Assembly: GCA_045596625.1 (NCBI GenBank)
Contig: JAZOCU010000044.1
Location: forward strand, 1 to 64,000
Origin: Firm-04 sp045596625
GTDB lineage: Bacteria; Bacillota; Clostridia; Oscillospirales; Ruminococcaceae
Length of the DNA: 64,000 bases
Direction: 5' to 3'
A program made the position numbers and the translations under genes. The notes under the pieces were generated by a model. The model saw nothing but the letters and a program-made list of their open reading frames with translations, had not been told where the DNA came from and did not search any database. This document shows, piece after piece, positions 43,079-52,147 of this stretch. The stretch's first letter is position 1, and each line of letters begins with the position of its first letter.

Positions 43079-43429
43079 CTAATCTGAAAGTTCACCGATC
43101 CATTGGATGATATCAACATAAAGAGGCTCTATCGCTGTGATGTATCTTTCTGCATTATCCGTTTTGCCTGCACGCAGTTCCTCCGTCAATGCAATCACCG
43201 GTTTGCTCATCGTTTCAAAGCCCAGTGAAAGACATAATCCCTTCAATGTGTGTGCCGAACGATATGCCGTTTCATAATCCTGTTCCTGAATTGACTGCCG
43301 AAGCTGCTGAAAATGGCTGTCATTCAGGAATTTTTTTAAGTATTTCATAATCAGCTTTTCACTGACAAGTCTGCGGATTACTGCATCGTAATCCGCATTT
43401 GTTTTTACATAGAATTCTCTTAATGTCAT
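43079..43429 (-). CDS. HPt (histidine phosphotransfer) domain protein
   Basis: This 116-residue all-helical protein has the HPt signature with phospho-accepting H60 in SAHTLKGLCLSLGF. HPt proteins shuttle phosphoryl groups between receiver domains in a phosphorelay. It overlaps the upstream LytTR response regulator by four bases and sits in the same unit as a hybrid kinase with two receivers. The natural relay is kinase receiver to H60 to the LytTR receiver, which is an inference. Confidence 0.93.
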   Translation of the reverse strand: MTLREFYVKTNADYDAVIRRLVSEKLIMKYLKKFLNDSHFQQLRQSIQEQDYETAYRSAHTLKGLCLSLGFETMSKPVIALTEELRAGKTDNAERYITAIEPLYVDIIQWIGELSD

Positions 43430-44136
43430 ACTTTCATTCCTTTTGATACAAATTCCTGATAGATCCTCTTGATCTCTTTTTGACTTCGCTGCCGGATCAG
43501 GACCACGTGCCCTGTTGTCAGTTCAAACTGTTTGTCTGCCTTGGCGATATAACTCATATTGACCAGATAACTCTGATGACATCGCAGAAATCTGTTGTCA
43601 TTGAGCTGTGCTTCAATCTCACTTAATTTTTTGTAGACGGTATATTCGCTTTGATCGCTTCGATGGAGAATACAGACATTATTACGACTTTCCACATACA
43701 TAATTTCACTGAAAGGAATGCTGTAGATGGTATTCCGGACAGTAACATGGAACTGTCCGATATTTGTTCTGTCAATGATACGATCCAGCAGACTGCTAAG
43801 CTTTCCGTAATCATGCGGTTTCAAAAGATAGCCTACAGCCTCTACTTCATAACTGTCGACAGCAAATTCCGCTGTGCTTGTCAGAAACACAATTTTCCCT
43901 GTATAGCCAACCTTCCGCAGATTGCGGGCAATATCCATTCCATGGATCTTATCCATATAAATATCAAGGAACACTAGTTCATAATAGCCGCCGTCCTCAA
44001 TATCATAAATCAGATTCATTCCATTCTCATACTCTGTCATTACGATTGGAATGGACTTTTCCGTCATATATGTATGCAGAAAATCCTTGATCACACTTCT
44101 GTCTATTTGACTGTCATCACAAATCGCAATCCTCAT
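43426..44136 (-). CDS. LytTR-family response regulator
   Basis: The 236-residue protein has a receiver domain (about 1-120) with IAICDD acidic residues and the phospho-acceptor D58 in FLDIYMD. A LytTR DNA-binding domain (about 135-232) contains FLRCHQSYLVN and YVESRNN. LytTR regulators often control surface, peptide or virulence-type genes. The start at 44136 is used because AGGAAGG lies 8 bases upstream; an ATG three bases before and a TTG further out are possible. It lies between the kinase and HPt genes. Confidence 0.93.
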   Translation of the reverse strand: MRIAICDDSQIDRSVIKDFLHTYMTEKSIPIVMTEYENGMNLIYDIEDGGYYELVFLDIYMDKIHGMDIARNLRKVGYTGKIVFLTSTAEFAVDSYEVEAVGYLLKPHDYGKLSSLLDRIIDRTNIGQFHVTVRNTIYSIPFSEIMYVESRNNVCILHRSDQSEYTVYKKLSEIEAQLNDNRFLRCHQSYLVNMSYIAKADKQFELTTGHVVLIRQRSQKEIKRIYQEFVSKGMKV

Positions 44137-44309
44137 CATTAATTCCTTCCTCAATGAATATGTCTTTTGTTGTCCACGCAGTACATTATCATTCTAACAT
44201 ATTATTTTTCAAATGTCAACGCACAAAGAGTATATAACCAAAAGATACACACCATTTCACTTAAGACAAGGAATTTATGCTTAATAGCAGCTCTCTCTGT
44301 ATCCAACCC

Positions 44310-47300
44310 TTAGTTGATCATGGTTTGAAGCGTTTCAATCAGCTTTGGAATTTCAATTGGTTTTCCAATGTGACCGTTCATACCGACTGTGAATGCCATC
44401 TTTTTATCGTCTTCATATGCATTGGCAGTCATTGCGACGATGGGAATGGAAGAAATACCTTTATCATCGAGATTCCGGATTCGCTTTGCTGTTTCATAGC
44501 CATCCATAACGGGCATCTGAATATCCATGAAGACCAGACTATAATAGCCTGCCTCTTTCGCTTGCAGCATTTCCAGTGCGATCTGACCATTCTCAGCCAC
44601 ATCCGCTGTAATACCTACAGTAGAAAGGATATCCACAGAAATCTCCTGATTGATCTCATTGTCTTCCACCACAAGAACTCTTTTTCCTGCCAGTTCCTCA
44701 ATATCCTTCAGTTTTCTTTCCTCAAAGGGGATATTGCAGGCGATCATCAGTACACGACGCAGTTCCGACATGAAGAGTGGTTTGGCGGTAAATGTCGTAA
44801 CACCGGCTTCCGTGGCTTCATCTTCAATGTCGGCATAATCATATGCTGAGAGGAGAATGATCGGAGGCTCTTTTCCAACGACCCGACGAATCTGCCGTGT
44901 TGTTTCAATTCCGTTCATATCCGGCATCAGCCAATCTACGAGATACAGCTGATAGGGATCGTTGATCTCAATTGCCTCATCCGAACGGACAACGGCTTCT
45001 TTTCCGTACACAGTCCAGTCTACACGCATACCAAACCGACGCAGCATCTTGGAAATGCTTTGGCAGGTAGTCATATCATCATCGACTACCATTGCACGGA
45101 TACCTTCCAGTTCACGGATCGGTTCGATTTTCTTTTGTTCGGTCATTGTTCTGAAATGCAGCATCACAATAATTTCGGTTCCCTTGTAGGGCTCCGTTTC
45201 TACCCGGATCGTACCGCCGCACATATCTACGATATTTTTGGTAATTGCCATTCCGAGTCCGGTCCCTTGGATTCCGCTGAGTGTGTTTGGCCGTTCCTGT
45301 GCAAAAGGTTCAAACACATGCTCAAGGAATTCTTTTTCCATTCCGATTCCCGTATCTCTGATGCGGAATTCATAGGAAGCAACCCCTTCAAGGCTGGATT
45401 TCACTTGACTCACCAGCATAGAAACAGTTCCGCCTGGAGCAGTGAATTTTACTGCATTGGAAAGCAGATTCAGAAAAATCTGATTGATCCGCAGTTTATC
45501 ACAACAAATGACTTCATCGGTGACGTTGCGTACTTCCATTTCAAATTTCAGCTGCTTTGCGTTGATATCTGCCTGCATGATATTACGGATCTCTCCCATA
45601 ATTTCCGAAAGATTCTCCGGCTTTTCAACAATGATCATCTTTCCGGATTCAATGCGGCTCATATCCAAAACATCATTGATCAGGCAAAGCAGGTGATTGG
45701 AAGACTGCGTGATTTTTCGCAGATAATCCTTTACACGTTCCGTATTCTGGATATGGGTAAGCGCCAGTGCAGTAAAACCGATAATTGCATTCATAGGCGT
45801 ACGAATATCATGCGACATATTGTTGAGAAAAGTAGTTTTGGCTTTATTGGCGTACTGTGCTTGCGTGAGTGCGTTATGCAGTGCCTGATTCCGTTCTTCT
45901 TCGACCTGAACTTCCTCATCGATATTTCGGAAGCCAACGATTGCCTTTGTTGTTCTGCCATTTTCCTGAATACCAACGCATTTTACCTGCCAATGGGAGA
46001 CAATGCCATTTTTGTTGATGCGACAATTATGATAGAACATTTCCTTGTCCTGCAGCTTTTGCTGGATACTTTCAAGATGAAATCGTTCAAGGAACTCCGC
46101 ACGGTTCTCTGAATGGATCAACTCATCGGTCAGCTGTACAAGCCATGCATCATAACATTCGTTTTTTAGATGGGAAATCATTGAACTTTCATGCTGGAAT
46201 ATCAGTTCCAGACTGCCGCTTTTGAAATCAAGTGCATAGACATCACTGTAATCGTTGCTCAATGCTCTGATGAGCTGCAGCTGCTTAATGATATCAATGC
46301 TTTCCATTTCTTTTGTGATGTCAATATACAAGCTTTGGAAATAGGGATTGCCATCTTCATCTTCGATTTTTCTGCCGCAGCCGAGGATATATTTCAGATT
46401 TCCGTCTTTGCACTTGATCCGATATCGAACAGAATAATCTGTACTGCCATCCAAAAGGCACTGCTCCATCTGGCTGCGGACAAGTTCTCTGTCCTCGGGA
46501 TATACCATTTCCAGCGCAGCGCCGCCGCTGACTGCCATCATCTCCTCAGCAGTATATCCAAACAGCGCTGCTGCTTCCTCGCTGATAAAGCGATAGGAAT
46601 AATTATCATTGATCTCAATATTTTTGAGACCGCCGGGGATCGCACTCAGGATCAGTTTTAATTCACGGTTTTTCTGTTCAAGCTCCTGCTGTGTTTTCAT
46701 TTCAGTGGTAATCTCGACCACAGTAGCCTGATAAAAGCGTTCTCCGCCAAATTCGCTCAGTCTTACATTTCCTTTTACCCAGATGATATCCCGTTCCTTG
46801 GTTTTCATCCGGAAATGAATGTCAACGGTGCTGCCGATTTGCGTCATATTACGCACTATATCAAGCTTACTTCTATCCTCGGGAATCACCATGTTAACAA
46901 GTTTGTTTTCAAAGATGTCTTCGATCTCCTGCTTAGTATATCCGAGCATGTCACAAAACTGCTGCGTGATTTCCTTAAACGGATACCCATCTTCATTTCT
47001 GCAGGAGTGATAACCACCCGGACGGCGGCTTTTCATAAATTGAAGTTCCTGATTCTGCTGCTGAAGCGCCTTGTTTTCCATTTCGATCGTTGTTTGCTTT
47101 CGCAGCATATCCGACATATCACTGAGCTGGCTGATCAGAAGCTGGCAGTCATTCTCCGCAATAACACTGCCTCTGTCTGCAACACTGAAATGGCTGCCAT
47201 CCTTTCGTACCATTCGAAATGATGCAGTATAGGTCATTCCGGCGGTCAGAGAATCCGGCGAAACAATGATTGCATCTTCCGGATGTACGTAATTCTGTCT

Positions 47301-47783
47301 GTTACTTCCACGATGACAGATCATCTCCTCAAGGTTGTTATAGCCCAGCATCTTCACGAGATTATTACTGGCATAAATGATCGGAAAGCCTTCTTCAAGA
47401 TGTTGCACAAGAAAACAGGCATTTACATTCTCAGCAAGCAGAGTATTGATTAAGTCTCTGCACTGGCAATTCGTATCTAAAATCTCCGTCATACCTTCTT
47501 CTCGCAGAAGCTTGAAGAAAATGGCATGGTAATGCGTATTCTCATCCCACTCCATTTTGACAGCATTGGCATGAATCCATTCTTTGGTTCTGGCATTATA
47601 GAAAGTATTTTCCTGCCCATTACACCGCAGCGGACAGTTGGAACAAATCTGATCGCTCTGCGCAAGTGCCTGATAGCACTTTTGCATTGGTCTGACAACA
47701 GGATAATACTGCTTACATTTTTCATTCATATACACAATACGATATTGATTGTCAATGATGTACATTGCTCTGTTCTCATTCAT
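44310..47783 (-). CDS. Hybrid sensor histidine kinase with PAS domains and two receivers
   Basis: This 1157-residue cytoplasmic kinase has no clear membrane helix. It opens with several PAS-type sensor modules (about 1-620). The first holds a cysteine cluster, CSNCPLRC at about 48-55, that might bind metal. The dimerisation domain has the phosphorylated H658 in NMSHDIRTPMNA, and the ATPase domain (about 770-890) has RDTGIGM and GTGLGMAI. Two receiver domains follow, with D950 (LVDWLMP) and D1087 (FMDIQMP). The start at 47783 has AGGAAAGGAA upstream. A 173-base gap separates it from the LytTR gene. Confidence 0.93.
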   Translation of the reverse strand: MNENRAMYIIDNQYRIVYMNEKCKQYYPVVRPMQKCYQALAQSDQICSNCPLRCNGQENTFYNARTKEWIHANAVKMEWDENTHYHAIFFKLLREEGMTEILDTNCQCRDLINTLLAENVNACFLVQHLEEGFPIIYASNNLVKMLGYNNLEEMICHRGSNRQNYVHPEDAIIVSPDSLTAGMTYTASFRMVRKDGSHFSVADRGSVIAENDCQLLISQLSDMSDMLRKQTTIEMENKALQQQNQELQFMKSRRPGGYHSCRNEDGYPFKEITQQFCDMLGYTKQEIEDIFENKLVNMVIPEDRSKLDIVRNMTQIGSTVDIHFRMKTKERDIIWVKGNVRLSEFGGERFYQATVVEITTEMKTQQELEQKNRELKLILSAIPGGLKNIEINDNYSYRFISEEAAALFGYTAEEMMAVSGGAALEMVYPEDRELVRSQMEQCLLDGSTDYSVRYRIKCKDGNLKYILGCGRKIEDEDGNPYFQSLYIDITKEMESIDIIKQLQLIRALSNDYSDVYALDFKSGSLELIFQHESSMISHLKNECYDAWLVQLTDELIHSENRAEFLERFHLESIQQKLQDKEMFYHNCRINKNGIVSHWQVKCVGIQENGRTTKAIVGFRNIDEEVQVEEERNQALHNALTQAQYANKAKTTFLNNMSHDIRTPMNAIIGFTALALTHIQNTERVKDYLRKITQSSNHLLCLINDVLDMSRIESGKMIIVEKPENLSEIMGEIRNIMQADINAKQLKFEMEVRNVTDEVICCDKLRINQIFLNLLSNAVKFTAPGGTVSMLVSQVKSSLEGVASYEFRIRDTGIGMEKEFLEHVFEPFAQERPNTLSGIQGTGLGMAITKNIVDMCGGTIRVETEPYKGTEIIVMLHFRTMTEQKKIEPIRELEGIRAMVVDDDMTTCQSISKMLRRFGMRVDWTVYGKEAVVRSDEAIEINDPYQLYLVDWLMPDMNGIETTRQIRRVVGKEPPIILLSAYDYADIEDEATEAGVTTFTAKPLFMSELRRVLMIACNIPFEERKLKDIEELAGKRVLVVEDNEINQEISVDILSTVGITADVAENGQIALEMLQAKEAGYYSLVFMDIQMPVMDGYETAKRIRNLDDKGISSIPIVAMTANAYEDDKKMAFTVGMNGHIGKPIEIPKLIETLQTMIN

Positions 47784-47889
47784 ACAAATGTTTCCTTTCC
47801 TGCTTCTGTCGATTTCGTGAATAGAAATTTTGAAAAACGGTATAAAAACCGACAAGACTTCATAATTTACGATTCTTTAGTTCATCGAA

Positions 47890-47918
47890 ATTATAGCATA
47901 TTTCTTACAGCATTTCAA
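47890..47918 (-). promoter_or_regulatory. Promoter of the hybrid kinase gene
   Basis: On the minus strand, TTGAAA (47918-47913), a 17-base spacer and TATAAT (47895-47890). The remaining bases up to 48178 show no gene. Confidence 0.85.
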
Positions 47919-48178
47919 TAAAATGGAGAACAAAACACAAAATTCGACAAAAATAGCAAAACAAATAGGATCACACAATATGGAAACATCAGCCTGAAAT
48001 CAATAAAACGTTCATGCAGCAAAATGCATATGCTTGTGAAAGACCATTTCCAAAGGCATTGTAAATAGGAAACCGGCTTATGAAAACTGTTAAGTTAAGA
48101 AAAATCTCTTATGCTTGACATAGGCAGTCCCAACATGAGAAATTTCAGATATCTGTCTTGTACAAAACAGAGGATGTT

Positions 48179-48216
48179 GAAAAAGCCGTCTGTGATCGTT
48201 AATCACAAACGGCTAT
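48179..48216 (-). terminator. Sortase gene terminator
   Basis: A 13-bp stem with one G-T pair (48184-48196 with 48204-48216) is followed on the minus strand by TTTTTC. Confidence 0.85.
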
Positions 48217-48246
48217 ATATGATATGCAGTTGTGCAAACGAATGTA

Positions 48247-48768
48247 TCACTTCTCTGCTTGAAGCATCCCCACCACAATCTGTCTCTGCGTTCCATCATC
48301 GGTACAGGTCACAATGGTAAGGCGGTTATCATTGAAATCGTCCAGTATCCAAGTTTCACTCGGCAAAACGATGAAGTTTTCGGTTACTGTATAGGTATAC
48401 TTTGACCGTTTTTCATCATTATCAACGAGGTGCATCTCCATGCCGATTTCAATATGCTTCATTTCATTGAAAATCTCTGCATAAATTGTGCTGTTATGTC
48501 CGGCAATGCAGTAATTTCCACTTCCGACTTCACCTGTATCGGGAAAATGCCCTGCCGCAACAGACAGCACCTCATGCTCTGTGCCTTCCATGACAGGAAC
48601 CTTGATGTTGAGGGCGGGGATTTCAAATACTACACATTCCTTCAGAAGCGTTTGCTTTTCGATCTCACGGCTGATGTGCTTCCAGCCGAACACTGCTAAA
48701 ACGCTCATGCCGAGCGTCATTGCAATGAGTCCTGTGATGAACATGGCTTTTTTCTGTTTCGACTTCAT
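48247..48768 (-). CDS. Sortase
   Basis: This 173-residue membrane-anchored cysteine transpeptidase has one N-terminal membrane helix (about 9-27). The sortase beta-barrel shows the catalytic triad H91 (IAGHNS), C155 (TIVTCTDDG) and R162 (QRQIVVG). Sortases join cell-wall sorting-signal proteins to peptidoglycan. The TC-x4 spacing and small size fit class D/E-type sortases, but the class is uncertain. A possible substrate, a Thr-rich protein with a TGD-membrane-KRK tail, is encoded 3.4 kb away at 52148. Confidence 0.93.
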   Translation of the reverse strand: MKSKQKKAMFITGLIAMTLGMSVLAVFGWKHISREIEKQTLLKECVVFEIPALNIKVPVMEGTEHEVLSVAAGHFPDTGEVGSGNYCIAGHNSTIYAEIFNEMKHIEIGMEMHLVDNDEKRSKYTYTVTENFIVLPSETWILDDFNDNRLTIVTCTDDGTQRQIVVGMLQAEK

Positions 48769-48790
48769 CGTATCACCGTCCTTTGCTTAT

Positions 48791-48819
48791 ATTATAGCAG
48801 AGTTCAACTCATATTGCAA
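48791..48819 (-). promoter_or_regulatory. Sortase promoter
   Basis: On the minus strand, TTGCAA (48819-48814), a 17-base spacer and TATAAT (48796-48791). The -35 box lies in the tail of the upstream terminator. Confidence 0.85.
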
Positions 48820-48847
48820 GAAAAGGAGCATTTTTGGATGCTCCTTT
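48813..48847 (-). terminator. Terminator downstream of the frameshifted gene
   Basis: A perfect 10-bp stem (48822-48831 with 48838-48847) and a minus-strand TTTTCTT tail. It ends transcripts coming from the GH18 gene and the gene remnant behind it. Confidence 0.8.
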
Positions 48848-48938
48848 CGTGTTATGATGTTTAATTTTTCATCTCTTTTTCTGCTTTTTGCCATTACGAA
48901 CACAGCAATGAGCACAGCAGATCTTATGCTTTGAAGTA

Positions 48939-49201
48939 TTATTGAAATCGGTTGAATCTTTCTTCGTCTTTCACTTCGATATAGTAAAAATTTCCGGAAC
49001 CGTCATCTATGTAGGTAAGTGCGCCATCCTGTATCTTCAAACGAATAACATTACCTCTGATGTTCTCGGAGAGAACATCAATCTCATCAGTAATCGCCCA
49101 AGACCCGGATCCTTTATAGCTGCTCAGATTACCTTCATAATATGAATATGTACCGTCTTGTTAAAGGAGATTGTGAATTGACCGCCAATACCTTTTTTCA
49201 T
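48939..49201 (-). pseudogene. Frameshifted small gene of unknown function
   Basis: On the minus strand an ATG at 49201 opens MKKGIGGQFTISFNKT. A shift near 49153 is then needed to continue in the frame TYSYYEGNLSSYKGSG, which runs to a stop at 48939 (ending KDEERFNRFQ). The second part looks like an extracellular beta-strand-rich domain, as in small secreted clostridial proteins. The upstream signal peptide is missing, so it is probably the C-terminal remnant of a decayed gene. It follows the GH18 gene by 31 bases. Confidence 0.6.
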
Positions 49202-49232
49202 AAACAAAAGTCTTTCCGGCAATGGCATAAGA

Positions 49233-50765
49233 CTAAGATTGAGGATTCTGTATCAACGCACGCTTCATTAACGTCAAGTCAAACACATCCAGTCTGTCAT
49301 CATCAATGAAGTTTCCTGCTTTCCAATCTACAATGGATTCTTCTGCATTTGGTGCACAGATCAGCCACTTCTGAACGGCTACTACATCTGCAATTGAAAA
49401 TACGCTGTCTGCATTGACATCACCTGTGATTCCTGCCGGACTTGTCATTTCCGCCTTGATGATCGAAAGCAGAGAATATTCTCCCGCTGCATCCTGTGAC
49501 AGTTCCCAGATCATGATACCGCCGTGATTCTTTGCCATGGCACATTTCTCACGCATAGTGGAGGCTCCGTTATAGGCGACGCCATTGTACAGATCCTTAT
49601 CATAATTTGCCGTATCAGATGCGATCAGTTCCGAAAAGGCAACGTAGGAATTCCAGTCCAGCGCACCGTCAGCGGTATAGCCTCTGCCATAGAACGGAAC
49701 GCCCAACACAAGCTTGTCTTTCGGTATTTTTTTCTGCACATTGAAATACTGCAGGGAAGTCTGGGCAAATTCCATATCTGCGTGGGAACTTTCATCCGCA
49801 TCATTATCATATGCCATAACATTGATAAAATCAAAAAGCGCAAAGGTCTCTGGCTTTACATTCACGGCAACCCACTGAGCCGTTGCAGTGGATAATTCAT
49901 ATCCTCGTTCATCGCACAGCACCCGCAGCGAAGACACCCAGTCTGCGTAGTAATTCCAGATCTCATGACTTGAACCCAACTCAATGTCAAGATCAATGCC
50001 ATCCAGTTCATAGGTTTCACAGTAGGTCATGATCTTCTCGTTGAAGTCCGCCATTTCCGCCGCAGTATCGATCAGAGACAGATAGCCGTCACATCCTCCG
50101 CCTCCGCCCAGTGCTGCCATGACCTTGACATCGGAGGCGTGCGCTTTCTTCACAATGTTCCGCATTTCATTGTTCGGAATCCAGCAGGAGAGACTGCCTT
50201 CCGTGTCAGGATTGCAGAATGCAATATTCAAATGCGTAAGTGCTGTGAAATCAAGGCTTCCATACGCCTGATATGACCAGTCCGGCAAATAGCCCACCAC
50301 ACGGGATTCATGCAGCACGTTGTTATCCTGCCCCGGCTCATCAGATATGCTGCCCAGCAGCATATCAATGGCGTACACTGTCACAGGTGCATCCGCTGCC
50401 ATAACGGATATGTAATCAAGAAGCGAAAAGTCTGTTCCGAATGCAGCCGACATTGCCTCATAGGAATAATAGTACCAATCTCCCTCTGCGCCATCCGGCA
50501 GTACCTGTGCCCAGGCTTCTCCGCCGCTGTTTGAAGTCAGTACAAAATACGGTGCAGCGGCTGTATCGCACTGCACAGCGATGGTGTTTCCTTCCGCGTA
50601 GATACTTTTGTCAGTAACCGGGATCGTAACCGGACAGGACCATGCATCCGCTGAAGATTCGCCCTCATAGAGACTGATGGAATATTGTTCCGCATGTGCC
50701 GGTATAACATGCATAGAGAGCATTACTGCTGCAAGAAATCCGGATATTATGCTTCTGTATTTCAT
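49233..50765 (-). CDS. Dockerin-bearing GH18 chitinase-like enzyme
   Basis: This 510-residue secreted enzyme has a signal peptide (about 1-25). A beta-rich N-terminal module (about 28-135) is perhaps carbohydrate-binding. The GH18 barrel (about 153-440) carries the signature DGIDLDIE, with general acid E262. A dockerin (446-510) follows; its first repeat is GDVNADSVFSIAD and its second, DDDRLDVFD, is good. GH18 members hydrolyse chitin or peptidoglycan-type GlcNAc polymers; the short inserts suggest a chitinase or endo-GlcNAcase. The start at 50765 has AAAGGAG upstream. Chitin or fungal walls in the gut would be a likely target. Confidence 0.93.
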   Translation of the reverse strand: MKYRSIISGFLAAVMLSMHVIPAHAEQYSISLYEGESSADAWSCPVTIPVTDKSIYAEGNTIAVQCDTAAAPYFVLTSNSGGEAWAQVLPDGAEGDWYYYSYEAMSAAFGTDFSLLDYISVMAADAPVTVYAIDMLLGSISDEPGQDNNVLHESRVVGYLPDWSYQAYGSLDFTALTHLNIAFCNPDTEGSLSCWIPNNEMRNIVKKAHASDVKVMAALGGGGGCDGYLSLIDTAAEMADFNEKIMTYCETYELDGIDLDIELGSSHEIWNYYADWVSSLRVLCDERGYELSTATAQWVAVNVKPETFALFDFINVMAYDNDADESSHADMEFAQTSLQYFNVQKKIPKDKLVLGVPFYGRGYTADGALDWNSYVAFSELIASDTANYDKDLYNGVAYNGASTMREKCAMAKNHGGIMIWELSQDAAGEYSLLSIIKAEMTSPAGITGDVNADSVFSIADVVAVQKWLICAPNAEESIVDWKAGNFIDDDRLDVFDLTLMKRALIQNPQS

Positions 50766-50905
50766 AAAAAACTCCTTTCGAATGATGTGGTGTTTCATCC
50801 ATTCAGCGTTAAGTAAGAAACCCACGTTTTATCATGGAAAGATCAGATACATCAAGCCGGTTGTCCTGATAAAGCAGGTAAGGGTCTCCTTATCTGTTTG
50901 CTTTT

Positions 50906-50934
50906 ATTATATCACATGTCCCTTTGAATTTCAA
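50906..50934 (-). promoter_or_regulatory. Promoter of the GH18 gene
   Basis: On the minus strand, TTGAAA in the order TTTCAA (50934-50929), a 17-base spacer and TATAAT (50911-50906). I see nothing else clear in the gap up to 51203. Confidence 0.85.
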
Positions 50935-51203
50935 CAGTTTCTGACATAGTTGATTTTTCTGAGCCGTTCTTCGATCTTTTGCATCTCACGCAGAGTCATA
51001 TAGATGAATCACTGCCCGAAAGGGAGACGTTTCCCATGAACAATGATACTGATGCAGCATTTGCTATTGCATTTTGACATTTTTTGTGGTAGGATAATCT
51101 ATGGTCGGAGTCATAGTTGTCCTACTCGGGCACAACGAAAGGTTCAAGATTGACCAGCCGATGAAAGACTCCTGAGAAATTGCTGTATTTTGAGGTGAAA
51201 AAT

Positions 51204-51674
51204 ATGCCTAACACAAACTGGTCAAAGCTCAATCATCTGCAATTAGGCCGATACGCTGAATACTATGCCAAAATGGAGTTTGCATCTTACGGTTTTGAAG
51301 TGTATGCCTCTGAAGTCGATGACCATGGTGTGGATTTTGTGGTAAAATTGCCCGGTGAGAAGCGATTTTACGAGGTGCAGGTGAAATCTGTGAGAGATTA
51401 TCACTATACATCTATATCAAAATCAAAAATGCCACTGCTTTCAGACGACAGACTTGTTTGTTATCTTCATTTTATTAATGGGCAGCTGCCGGATGTTTTC
51501 GTAATACCTGCATCTGCGTGGAGAAATCCCAATGCCGTTTTGGTGGATAGGGAATACGATAAAGCGGGTCAAAAGAGCGCATCGGAATGGGGCATCAATA
51601 TCTCGAAACGAAATTACGAACTATTGGGCAAATATAAGGCTGATAACTGGTTCAACAGTAGCAGCTGCAAATAG
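51204..51674 (+). CDS. PD-(D/E)XK nuclease-like protein (DUF4365-type)
   Basis: This 156-residue protein looks like a small restriction-endonuclease-fold protein. E19 in YAEYYAKMEF, D44 in HGVDFVV and Q59/K61 in YEVQVKSV fit the order E...D...(E/Q)xK of PD-(D/E)XK enzymes and of DUF4365-like proteins. It may cut or bind DNA or RNA, or be a defence-related orphan. There is no methylase or helicase next to it. The start at 51204 has AGGTGAAA upstream; a TTG 24 bases earlier is less likely. The neighbourhood is accessory and low in gene density. Confidence 0.65.
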   Translation: MPNTNWSKLNHLQLGRYAEYYAKMEFASYGFEVYASEVDDHGVDFVVKLPGEKRFYEVQVKSVRDYHYTSISKSKMPLLSDDRLVCYLHFINGQLPDVFVIPASAWRNPNAVLVDREYDKAGQKSASEWGINISKRNYELLGKYKADNWFNSSSCK

Positions 51675-51757
51675 TTATGGTAAAAGAAATAATACCGAGC
51701 AGCAGATCACAGATATCTATCTGATTACTCAAATGAATGAAGCCGATCAATGTTTTG

Positions 51758-51900
51758 TAATCATTTCTTCGCAAAACGGCTCGGTTTTATTTTAGCATAC
51801 ATACAAGGCACGGAAACAAAAAGACTCGTACACTTCATACCAAGCCGGACACAGCATTTGTGTCTTGTGAAAGTATGATATGTACGAGTCTTTTGACTCT
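51758..51900 (-). repeat. Dispersed structured repeat, copy B
   Basis: On the minus strand this matches copy A at 35758-35902. The arms GACTCGTACA and TGTACGAGTC are perfectly complementary here, and TATCATAC/GTATGAAG extends the stem with one mismatch. GCTGTGTCCGG and GTACGAGTCTTTTTGTTTC are shared with copy A. It lies 84 bases past the PD-(D/E)XK-like gene in a 473-base gap. Confidence 0.75.
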
Positions 51901-51960
51901 GATATGTTATACTGAAAGAGCAGTCAACTTGCACTGCTAGTAATAATTTTCGTAATGCAC

Positions 51961-51989
51961 TTGACAAAGTATAATGAATATGCTACAAT
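51961..51989 (+). promoter_or_regulatory. Promoter of the Thr-rich surface protein gene
   Basis: TTGACA (51961-51966), a 17-base spacer and TACAAT (51984-51989). Confidence 0.8.
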
Positions 51990-52147
51990 CAAATTGGAGA
52001 ATATGTATCGTTGGTCGAGTATGATGAGCGAATCATTTTCATAGATTTTTATATGCCGATAAATGGAGGTGAGTCCGATGTTTTAAATGTCTAGTTTAAC
52101 CGTTTACAACAATGCCGTAAAAACAATGACTTATGGAGGTTTACATC

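Noticed and set aside
45060..46112. A 350-codon plus-strand frame inside the hybrid kinase gene
   Set aside because: The kinase motifs on the other strand are unmistakable; this is a shadow.
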